Shown here: one piece after another, positions 36,202 through 42,965 of the stretch
Numbering within the stretch: position 1 is the first letter of the stretch
Layout: each line of letters begins with the position of its first letter
Origin: Gloeothece verrucosa PCC 7822
GTDB lineage: Bacteria > Cyanobacteriota > Cyanobacteriia > Cyanobacteriales > Microcystaceae
DNA: 64,000 bases
NCBI RefSeq assembly: GCF_000147335.1
Contig: NC_014501.1
Coordinates: 4,766,501-4,830,500 of the forward strand
Reading direction: 5' to 3'
Notes under the pieces: model-generated
Databases searched by the model: none
Told to the model about the DNA's origin: nothing
What the model saw: only the letters and a program-made list of their open reading frames with translations
Program-made: the position numbers and the translations under genes

Positions 36202-36255
36202 ATAAGCTGGAAATTTGACTTCCCTAACCTTTCCGGCTTATCCTATTGTTTTTCT
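36202..36255 (+). terminator. Terminator downstream of DUF58 gene
   Basis: ATAAGCTGGAAA (36202-36213) pairs with TTTCCGGCTTAT (36230-36241) over 12 bases with one G-U, followed by CCTATTGTTTTTC. Confidence 0.6.
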
Positions 36256-36414
36256 CAAAAATTTGAGTCTATTCAGGTTAAGATTCCTTAAAGAATCATC
36301 CTCTAGAAGTGTTGGTTATTTCATCTAGCTCAAGAAATAAAAAACTTGAGACATTATACATCATGACTTAACATTATTCAAGGATAGCAGTGAGCCAACG
36401 GCAGAAGGTTAAAA

Positions 36415-36441
36415 GTAGAGACGTTGCTCTTACGTCCCTAC
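36415..36441 (-). terminator. Hairpin terminator of the metallo-beta-lactamase-fold gene
   Basis: GTAGAGACGT (36415-36424), seven-base loop, ACGTCCCTAC (36432-36441); one mismatch. On the minus strand the stem, just after the stop at 36448, is followed by TTTTAACC. The stem sequence resembles the hairpin at 19414. Confidence 0.5.
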
Positions 36442-36447
36442 TCAGAT

Positions 36448-37296
36448 TTATCGAGAAAGTTTACTACTATAAAGCGGCTCTGTAGTAATCTGTATGCGTC
36501 GATCTAAATAACGAGAAATGTTAATTCTTCCATCTTGTTGAGTGGTGAGTAATTGTCGATTTGCTTGTCCAACTTCTATTCCTCGAGCATGACTGGCATA
36601 ACGTTTTAAGGTATCTTCAGAAATGGGGTGATCTACATTGGTAGAAATAATAATTAATTGTGGGTGACAATAGTTAAAAACTTCAGGACAATAACCTTTA
36701 GCTTCTCCGTGAGTAGAAGCGACAAAGAAATTCACTTGTTTTAATTGATTGACAAACTCAGGATATTCTAAAAGCCGCCGCCATCCGCTCACGGTTAAAT
36801 CACTGGGAAAAATAATTTTTACATCTTGGTAAGAGAGAAAAGTGACTAAACTTAGATCATCTAAATCTTCGGTTTCTGTAGCATTATTCCAAAAGAAAGT
36901 TAAATGAAGGTCATCAAAATTCAGGGTATGTTGAAAGGCTGTTTTTCCTTGTTTTTCTTTAGCGAATACTTTGAGAACATTGGCAATTCCCAGGTCATTT
37001 AAAGTCGTGGTAGCTAACTCTTCAGAGGTAATCGAGGGATTAGCGACAATTAATTTTGGGGTAAAGAAATGATCGATAAACTGGGTGAGTAAGTCAGAAA
37101 ACCCCTCTAAATGATGCTGACTATAGGCGGGTAAAATCAAACAATCTACTTTAGTATGATGGGTTTTAACCAGATACATTCCCGGACTAAAACCTTTACT
37201 GAAATTATAGCCGCAGTCAATTAAAATTGTATGGCTGTCATCCATGTCAACTGTGGCACAAAATCCATGTTCAACGTTGAAAAATTTAATGTTCAT
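36448..37296 (-). CDS. ComEC/Rec2-like metallo-beta-lactamase-fold protein with degenerate metal site
   Basis: 282 residues of the metallo-hydrolase fold, like the soluble C-terminal domain of ComEC (strands HTILIDCGYNFSKG, KVDCLILPAYSQHHLEGFSD, IIFPSDLTVSGW). The HxHxDH zinc motif that should follow strand four reads AYSQHH: positions 57, 59 and 61 are Ala, Ser and His, and only His62 is kept. The Asp in FPSDLT and SThis-type HGEAKGYCPEVF region are partly conserved. It may have lost hydrolase activity or changed metal binding. No membrane segments, and no comEC or DNA-uptake genes adjacent. Starts at ATG 37296. Confidence 0.75.
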   Translation of the reverse strand: MNIKFFNVEHGFCATVDMDDSHTILIDCGYNFSKGFSPGMYLVKTHHTKVDCLILPAYSQHHLEGFSDLLTQFIDHFFTPKLIVANPSITSEELATTTLNDLGIANVLKVFAKEKQGKTAFQHTLNFDDLHLTFFWNNATETEDLDDLSLVTFLSYQDVKIIFPSDLTVSGWRRLLEYPEFVNQLKQVNFFVASTHGEAKGYCPEVFNYCHPQLIIISTNVDHPISEDTLKRYASHARGIEVGQANRQLLTTQQDGRINISRYLDRRIQITTEPLYSSKLSR

Positions 37297-37352
37297 AGTG
37301 ATTGATGAGTATTCAACTTGAGTAAATTTTAAAATAAAGGAGCGTTAAACCT

Positions 37353-38990
37353 TCAACTCGAAACCGTTACCGCCGTCTTAACGGATGACTTTAGCAATAA
37401 TAAGCCGTATTCAATTCCTTCTACTACTGCCTGATAGGAAGCTTCTAAAATATTGGAAGATACTCCTACGGTTGTCCAGCGTTCTTTGCTATTTCTCGAC
37501 TCAACTAATACGCGAGTTTTAGCGGAAGTGCCGGCACCGCTATCTAAAATCCGAACCTTATAATCTGCCAGATGAAAATCGGCTATTTCTGGATAAAAAT
37601 TCATTAAGGCTTTTCGCAGGGCTTTGTCTAATGCGGATACGGGGCCATTTCCTTCTGCCACTTCTAACATATCTTGCCCATTGACGGTTACTTTAATGGT
37701 GGCTAGAGCGTTACTATAGGGCATTTCAATCCCCTGTAACATATCACAATGTACTTGAAATCCTTTGAGTTGAAATAATTCTTCTCGTTGTCCTAAAGCT
37801 TCTCGCATCAATAATTCAAAACTGGCTTCTGCCGCTTCAAATTGATAGCCTTCATGTTCTAAGTCTTTCAATCTTTCTAAAATTTGGCGGCAGGTGGGGT
37901 CATCTTTATTTAAATCAATGCCAAAATTTTTCGCTTTGGCTAAAATATTACTTAATCCTGATTGATCAGAAACTACTATTCTCCGTTGATTGCCGATGGT
38001 TTCGGGGGTAATATGTTCATAGGTGAGGGGATTTTTGGCCACGGCTGAGACGTGAATTCCTCCTTTATGAGCAAATGCTGAACGTCCCACAAAAGGCGCA
38101 TGGTCATCCGGTGCAAGATTGGCGATTTCACTAATTAAGCGGCTGGTGTTGGTTAACTGACTCAGTTGCTCATTTTCTAAGCAATGATAGCCCATTTTTA
38201 ATTGTAAATTGGGGGCCACTGTACAGAGATTCGCATTGCCGCATCTTTCCCCATAACCGTTGATAGTTCCCTGCACCATTTCTACGCCTTCTCTGACGGC
38301 GGCTAAAGCATTCGCTACGGCTGTACCCGCATCATTATGGGTGTGAATGCCTAATTTAGGCGAGTTAGCATCTTGAGGGTTAATCTTGAGGGCGTTTACC
38401 ACTTCCCCCACAATTTGAGCTATTTCATGGGGCAACGTTCCCCCATTGGTATCACAAAAAACTAACCATTCTGCCCCTGCCTTGAGAGCGGCTTTGAGGG
38501 TTAAGATCGCATACTGAGGGTTATGCTTATAGCCATCAAACCAGTGTTCTGCGTCATAAATTACCCGTCTGCCCTGAGAGCGTAGATACTCAATGGTATC
38601 TTGAATCATGGCTAGATTTTCCTCGAGGCGGGTTTTTAGCCCTTCTGTGACGTGTAGGTCCCAAGATTTTCCGAAGATGGTTACCCAACGAGTCCCGGCT
38701 GCTAAAATGGCTTGTAACAGTTGATCTTCGGCCGCTATTTGACCGGGGCGACGGGTGGAACAAAAAGCCACTAATTCTGCTTGTTGCAGGGGTTCTTCTT
38801 GCATTTTCCAGAAAAATTGGACATCTCTAGGATTAGCACCTGGCCATCCTCCCTCAATAAAAGGAATGCCCATTTTATCAAGCTGATGAGCTATTTTCAC
38901 TTTATCTTCTAGAGACAGAGAAAGTCCTTCTCGTTGCGCGCCATCTCTGAGGGTGGTATCGTAGAGCCAAATTTTTCTAGCAGTTTCCAT
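37353..38990 (-). CDS. cimA: (R)-citramalate synthase family enzyme (LeuA-like)
   Basis: 545 residues from ATG at 38990; a TTG four codons earlier is a weaker start. HMG-CoA lyase-like TIM barrel with LYDTTLRDGAQREGLSLSLEDK (read in parts; the catalytic Arg-Asp-Gly) and HTHNDAGTAVANALAA (metal-binding His-x-His), then a C-terminal regulatory alpha/beta domain. It condenses pyruvate with acetyl-CoA to citramalate, the threonine-independent entry to isoleucine; the barrel and length fit this clade rather than LeuA, but substrate choice is by family resemblance. The regulatory domain is expected to bind Ile. A 2Fe-2S protein gene is divergent, 63 bases away. Confidence 0.9.
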   Translation of the reverse strand: METARKIWLYDTTLRDGAQREGLSLSLEDKVKIAHQLDKMGIPFIEGGWPGANPRDVQFFWKMQEEPLQQAELVAFCSTRRPGQIAAEDQLLQAILAAGTRWVTIFGKSWDLHVTEGLKTRLEENLAMIQDTIEYLRSQGRRVIYDAEHWFDGYKHNPQYAILTLKAALKAGAEWLVFCDTNGGTLPHEIAQIVGEVVNALKINPQDANSPKLGIHTHNDAGTAVANALAAVREGVEMVQGTINGYGERCGNANLCTVAPNLQLKMGYHCLENEQLSQLTNTSRLISEIANLAPDDHAPFVGRSAFAHKGGIHVSAVAKNPLTYEHITPETIGNQRRIVVSDQSGLSNILAKAKNFGIDLNKDDPTCRQILERLKDLEHEGYQFEAAEASFELLMREALGQREELFQLKGFQVHCDMLQGIEMPYSNALATIKVTVNGQDMLEVAEGNGPVSALDKALRKALMNFYPEIADFHLADYKVRILDSGAGTSAKTRVLVESRNSKERWTTVGVSSNILEASYQAVVEGIEYGLLLLKSSVKTAVTVSS

Positions 38991-39053
38991 GAAATTCGTC
39001 AATAATTGTAAACTTATATAAAGAACAAAAAGGATGTCGTCAAATAAACCCTA

Positions 39054-39392
39054 ATGCCTACAATATCAGTTCAAGGTCAAACAATCACCTGTGAAAGCGG
39101 CGCGAATTTGCGTCAAGTGTTGTTAAAACATGGTGTTGCTCTGTATAACGGAAAGGCCAAAGTGATCAACTGTCTTGGCTTGGGCAGTTGCGGCACTTGT
39201 GCGGTAGAAATAGAAGGAGCAGTGACGGACCCTAATTGGAAAGAGAAGGCCAGATTATCTCTTCCTCCTCATTCTCCTACAAAAAAGCGCCGTTTGGCCT
39301 GTCAAATTCGAGTGACCGGGGATATTCAAGTGAAAAAATATAACGGTTTTTGGGGCCAAGGAGAGGATCTTGTCTGGAAATCAGAATATTAA
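39054..39392 (+). CDS. 2Fe-2S ferredoxin-like protein
   Basis: 112-residue beta-grasp protein. Cysteines 40, 46, 49 and 83 (NCLGLGSCGTCAVEIEG ... RLACQ) are the cluster ligands. The first spacing is C-x5-C rather than plant-type C-x4-C. The C-terminal 30 residues extend past the fold (KKYNGFWGQGEDLVWKSEY). Electron-transfer partner unknown. It reads divergently from cimA. A weak hairpin, GGGCGGG-AAAAA-CCCACCC (39399-39417), follows the stop, shared with the convergent small gene. Confidence 0.88.
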   Translation: MPTISVQGQTITCESGANLRQVLLKHGVALYNGKAKVINCLGLGSCGTCAVEIEGAVTDPNWKEKARLSLPPHSPTKKRRLACQIRVTGDIQVKKYNGFWGQGEDLVWKSEY

Positions 39393-39398
39393 TGATCA

Positions 39399-39417
39399 GG
39401 GCGGGAAAAACCCACCC
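39399..39417. terminator. Convergent-gene hairpin
   Basis: GGGCGGG-AAAAA-CCCACCC; a G-rich/C-rich stem with one C-A mismatch between convergent ferredoxin and small unknown genes. On the minus strand a TTTTT loop lies inside the stem, not after it, so terminator function is uncertain. Confidence 0.35.
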
Positions 39418-39431
39418 AATAGGTAGAAATT

Positions 39432-39674
39432 CTAACCTTTATAAGTTAATTCTTTTCCTGATTTCTCTCTAACTCGATAATCGGGATCGATCCAGCACAG
39501 GGGAAGAGATTCACCAGAAGGAAAAGCCATCTCAAATTTTAAGTAGGATTCTGGTTCTTGCATTTCTTCGCCGGCATGAGACCTTCCCATGACTCTTTTT
39601 TGACAGGGATCATAAAGAGTTGCCATATCGAGAATTTCTACAAGTTCGTTAGTTCCTTTGTGTTGTAAAAACAT
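39432..39674 (-). CDS. Small conserved-type protein of unknown function
   Basis: 80 residues from ATG at 39674, seven bases after a good ribosome site (GGAGGG); the ATT-like upstream starts are not used. MFLQHKGTNELVEILDMATL leads a beta-strand-rich acidic protein with WIDPDYR near the end. No signal peptide or membrane segment. I recognise the shape of a cyanobacterial conserved hypothetical but no function. It sits convergent with the ferredoxin-like gene and divergent from the membrane protein at 39742. Confidence 0.65.
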   Translation of the reverse strand: MFLQHKGTNELVEILDMATLYDPCQKRVMGRSHAGEEMQEPESYLKFEMAFPSGESLPLCWIDPDYRVREKSGKELTYKG

Positions 39675-39741
39675 AAAATATCCCTCCGTTATCACAATTT
39701 ATTAAATCTATTTTTGGTATAACATACATAAGAGGTAAAAT

Positions 39742-40356
39742 ATGTCAAATAATGTAAATTTAGACCCCAAGAAAGATAAAAAAGTCAATAATTCAGAGAG
39801 AGAGAATAAAACTTCCTTTAGTATGATTTTTCGTCTTTCTCCTTTAATTCGGATAACTTTGTTGAGTTTATATGTTGCACTAACCCTTCCTCTACCTTTT
39901 TTAGCTAGGGCAACATCTGCGCCGGTTTCGCCTAATCTGTTATGGGGAGGACTGGTGATCGGGTTAGTAGTTTTGTATGGGGTACTGAGTGAAAGGGTAA
40001 TAGTAGATGACGAGAAAATAGAGGTCACTTATCCGCGTTGGGTTCCCCAATTTTTTCGTCAGGGATGGTCTTTATCTTGGGCAGAAATTAAGGATTTAAA
40101 GTTAAGAACGACGGGACAAGGGGGACTGGTTTATTATTTTATTACTCATTCAGGAGAGCGGGCTTATTTATTGCCGATGCGGGTGGTAGGTTTTGCTCGT
40201 TTAGTCAAGTTTGTGGAGGAAAAAACGGGGATTGATACAAAAGATATTCGTCCTCTTGCTCAGCCTTGGATGTATTTAATTTTGTTGTTATTTACCCTAT
40301 TTCTGTTGTTAATTGATGGCTGGACGATTGTAACGGCTATTTCTACCGTTTCTTAG
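39742..40356 (+). CDS. Membrane protein with PH-like (bPH) region, unknown function
   Basis: 204 residues: charged N-terminal tail, two hydrophobic segments (about 34-55 and 66-83), a cytoplasmic beta-strand region resembling bacterial PH-like domains (ERVIVDDEKIEVTYPRW ... LSWAEIKDLKLRT), and a final membrane segment (about 176-200). Divergent from the small gene at 39674 by 67 bases; the two may share a regulatory region. Function unknown. Confidence 0.7.
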   Translation: MSNNVNLDPKKDKKVNNSERENKTSFSMIFRLSPLIRITLLSLYVALTLPLPFLARATSAPVSPNLLWGGLVIGLVVLYGVLSERVIVDDEKIEVTYPRWVPQFFRQGWSLSWAEIKDLKLRTTGQGGLVYYFITHSGERAYLLPMRVVGFARLVKFVEEKTGIDTKDIRPLAQPWMYLILLLFTLFLLLIDGWTIVTAISTVS

Positions 40357-40388
40357 AAAACCTGACCTCAAATCCGCTATTACTTTGA

Positions 40389-41243
40389 TTAATCTTCGAT
40401 GTCTAAAGCTAATTGATAAATCTGACGACGAGGAAGAGAGGTTAATTGTGCTAAATGGCGGCTTGCTTGTGATCGCGTCATTCCCTGGCTTAGAAGTTGT
40501 TGTAATTCGGCCTTTAATTCGGCTTCTGATAAGCTCTCTTTTTCGGCTAATGTTGCGCCCTCTAGCACCAAAGTAAATTCGCCTTTAGGAGAATGCTGTT
40601 GATAGAAAGCGATCGCATCGGCTAAAGTGCCGCGCCAAACCTCCTCATGCAGTTTCGTCAATTCCCTCGCTAAAACGATTAATCTAGACTCTCCTAAAAC
40701 CTCGGCTAAATCTTGTAACGTTTGGGGTAAGCGGTGGGGAGCTTCATAAAAAATGAGAGTACGAGTTTCATCCTTGAGACAGTTCAGGCGCTCACGTCTT
40801 TCTTTACCTTTAGTGGGTAAAAACCCCTCAAAGACAAATCTATCAGTCGGTAAACCCGAAACCGCCAACGCCGTTACCCCTGCTGTCACCCCAGGAATAG
40901 GAATCACCAAGATCCCCTCCTCAAGCGCCGCTTTTACCAACTCATAACCCGGATCACTAATACCCGGCATTCCCGCATCCGTCACTAAAGCAATAGTATC
41001 TCCGGCTATTAAGCGATCAATTAAGACTTGTTGGCGAGAAAAACGGTTATGGTCGTGATAACTAATCTGAGGCGTGGTAACTTGAAAATGTTGTAATAAC
41101 TTACCCGTATGACGAGTATCCTCGGCGGCGATCGCATCTACCTGCTGTAAAATTCTCACCGCGCGAAATGTCATATCTTCCAAATTTCCGATCGGCGTTC
41201 CTACAACATAAAGACATCCCCGTTTCAACTGATCTGTGTTCAT
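40389..41243 (-). CDS. rsmI: 16S rRNA (cytidine1402-2'-O)-methyltransferase
   Basis: 284-residue tetrapyrrole-methylase-fold enzyme acting on C1402 in the ribosomal P site. Signatures: VGTPIGNLEDMTFRAV, AEDTRHTGKLL, TDAGMPGISDPGYE and FYEAPHRLP. A C-terminal helical segment (SQGMTRSQASRHLAQ) is typical. Starts at ATG 41243; the PfkB kinase ATG is divergent, 25 bases away. Confidence 0.95.
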   Translation of the reverse strand: MNTDQLKRGCLYVVGTPIGNLEDMTFRAVRILQQVDAIAAEDTRHTGKLLQHFQVTTPQISYHDHNRFSRQQVLIDRLIAGDTIALVTDAGMPGISDPGYELVKAALEEGILVIPIPGVTAGVTALAVSGLPTDRFVFEGFLPTKGKERRERLNCLKDETRTLIFYEAPHRLPQTLQDLAEVLGESRLIVLARELTKLHEEVWRGTLADAIAFYQQHSPKGEFTLVLEGATLAEKESLSEAELKAELQQLLSQGMTRSQASRHLAQLTSLPRRQIYQLALDIED

Positions 41244-41268
41244 CTGCTACATTTTGTGGACTTTTGCC

Positions 41269-42153
41269 ATGAAAGGACTCTTTATCGGTTTATCCACCCT
41301 AGATTGTATTTACCTTACTTCTAGTATCCCATCTCCCAATCAAAAAATCGTTGCTCTCGATCAAACCATAGCGGCGGGGGGTCCGGCTACTAATGCGGCT
41401 GTCACGTTCAATTATTTAGGCAATGAAAGCATTTTACTCAGTGTGATGGGACAACATCCTATTAGTGAACTGATTCGCGCTGATTTAAAAAACCTCACGT
41501 TAATAGATTTATATCCCAACTACCAAGAAAGTCCCTCAGTTTCTTCTATTATTGTCACCCAAAAGAGCGCCGATCGAGCAGTGGTTGCCATTAATGCCAG
41601 TAAAATACAAGTTTCTCCCGAACAAGTACCGGAGAATATTTTAGAAGGGGTTGATATTGTTTTAATTGATGGACATCAGATGCCAATTAGTGAAGTTATC
41701 GCCCAACAAGCTAAAAGCCGCCATATCCCTGTAGTTATTGATTGTGGAAGTTGGAAAACCGGTCTAGAAAAGGTTTTACCTTATGTTGATTATGCCATTT
41801 GTTCAGCTAATTTTTATCCCCCAGATTGTCAACCTGTCGAGAAAATTTTAAAATTTTTACAAGATTTTACTATTCCTTTTATCGCCATTACTCAAGGAGA
41901 AAAACCGATTATTTATGGCTCTGAAAATCAAGTTAAGGAAATTTTAGTTCCTAGTATTAAAGCTGTAGATACTCTTGGGGCAGGAGATATTTTTCATGGG
42001 GCATTTTGCCATTATATTCTATCAGAAAATTTTCCCAATGCCCTCTTAAAAGCTTCGGAAGTGGCGGCTTATTCCTGTCAATTTTTTGGCACTCGTCAAT
42101 GGATGAAAAAAGTCAATGGACCTTTCGGCATAGAAGGAAAAAATGTTCATTAG
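41269..42153 (+). CDS. PfkB/ribokinase-family carbohydrate kinase
   Basis: 294 residues from ATG at 41269 (MKGLFIGLSTLDCIYLT); a GTG 33 bases upstream overlaps the rsmI 5' end and adds a poor N-terminus. Signatures: GGPATNAAVTFNYLG near residue 35 and the catalytic DTLGAGDIFHGAFC near residue 240 with the Asp base. Substrate unknown; length and motifs suggest sugar or nucleoside kinase. Monocistronic. Confidence 0.9.
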   Translation: MKGLFIGLSTLDCIYLTSSIPSPNQKIVALDQTIAAGGPATNAAVTFNYLGNESILLSVMGQHPISELIRADLKNLTLIDLYPNYQESPSVSSIIVTQKSADRAVVAINASKIQVSPEQVPENILEGVDIVLIDGHQMPISEVIAQQAKSRHIPVVIDCGSWKTGLEKVLPYVDYAICSANFYPPDCQPVEKILKFLQDFTIPFIAITQGEKPIIYGSENQVKEILVPSIKAVDTLGAGDIFHGAFCHYILSENFPNALLKASEVAAYSCQFFGTRQWMKKVNGPFGIEGKNVH

Positions 42154-42304
42154 GATACAAAATCGGGGAGGCAGTTGACGGGGTGTGGGGGGTAGGGAAA
42201 AAAATTAAGCGGCGTTTGCGGAATCTTCAATAAGACTGATGAAGAAACTTATATCAAAAAGAAAGTCGCAAACGATACAGAAATGTCTCGGGAGGGAAAA
42301 ACAA

Positions 42305-42484
42305 ATGTTTCAACGATTTTTCGGAGCCGCCACAATTACTTTAGGACTGTATTTCTATTTGGCTTTAAATGGAATGTTTGTCAAGCCTATCTCTCTGGAT
42401 AAACTCTTCTTTTCGCTATTATCCCAACCGACGAACAATACTCAGCAACTTATGACCTCACCTCGTAAGCTGATGGATATATGA
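42305..42484 (+). CDS. Small membrane protein, unknown
   Basis: 59 residues from ATG at 42305, nine bases after GGGAGGG; a longer in-frame ATG start (42239) adds a basic head. One hydrophobic segment (about 8-28: GAATITLGLYFYLALNGMF). Its last 43 bases overlap, on the other strand, the end of the IS605 tnpB fragment, so the native 3' end may have been altered by element insertion. Confidence 0.5.
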   Translation: MFQRFFGAATITLGLYFYLALNGMFVKPISLDKLFFSLLSQPTNNTQQLMTSPRKLMDI

Positions 42485-42965
42485 ACTACCCTCGATTTTC
42501 GCTGTCGCGATTGGCGGGGTTTCTGACGCTTCTTCTGCTGAATTTGCCTAAATCCTCCGCAATGCTGCGGGGTTTTAGGTAGTGACTCAGCATCGGCGTT
42601 TGAGAGGCTAGTTCCTAGCCCCTTGCGGGCATAATTGAGCATCACACGGGCTGCTGCCACATCGCGGTCACCGACTAGCCCACATTCACAATTATGCACT
42701 CGCTCGGATAACTCTTTTTTCTTTTTGTTGCCACATTTTGGGCAAGTTTGTGAAGGAGCAATCGACAAGGGAACATAGACAAAAAGACCGTCAGCTTCAT
42801 CTAATTTATATTTGATGAGAGAGATTAGATTCCCAATTCCTACATCTAACAAATTACGATTCATCCCCGTTTTTTGTCGCTTTATTTTACCCGTCTTCGC
42901 TTTACGAGTCATCCCTTTTAAGTTCAGTTTTTCCGTAGCTACCATGCTATTATCGCTTACTATCT
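42442..42965 (-). pseudogene. tnpB: tnpB C-terminal fragment (exon 2, downstream of group II intron)
   Basis: C-terminal third of an IS200/IS605-family TnpB RNA-guided nuclease. After the intron the frame reads IVSDNSMVATEKLNLKGMTR, through RuvC-like and zinc-ribbon segments (CPKCG ... CECG) with GDRDVAAARVMLNYAR, to LPKTPQHCGGFRQIQ. The first Met seen by ORF callers is internal. Exon 1 lies at 45340. Splicing would join GCTGCAC to AGATAGTA and give AAQIVSDNS in frame. Because exon 1 is frameshifted and N-terminally deleted, the whole gene is a pseudogene. The last 20 residues (to 42442) extend beyond the usual TnpB end into flanking DNA. Confidence 0.85.
42547..42579 (-). ncRNA. Possible omegaRNA/reRNA scaffold hairpin at the tnpB 3' end
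   Basis: Within the tnpB tail, CCTAAA...CCGCA pairs with TGCGG...TTTAGG around the loop ATGC (plus-strand coordinates 42547-42579). It overlaps the conserved PKTPQHCGG codons. In IS605 elements the omegaRNA overlaps tnpB's 3' end; here it is a relic by position and shape only. Confidence 0.4.

Larger units (their letters stand above)
36139..36447. other. 309-base convergent spacer, two terminators only
   Basis: Between the DUF58/small ORF (plus) and the metallo-beta-lactamase-fold gene (minus). It holds one hairpin for each direction (listed separately) and nothing else I can support. Confidence 0.5.

Noticed and set aside
42442..42484. Treating the 59-residue protein at 42305 as part of the transposon
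   Set aside because: It lies on the opposite strand with its own ribosome site and precedes the tnpB fragment end; only the tail overlaps.
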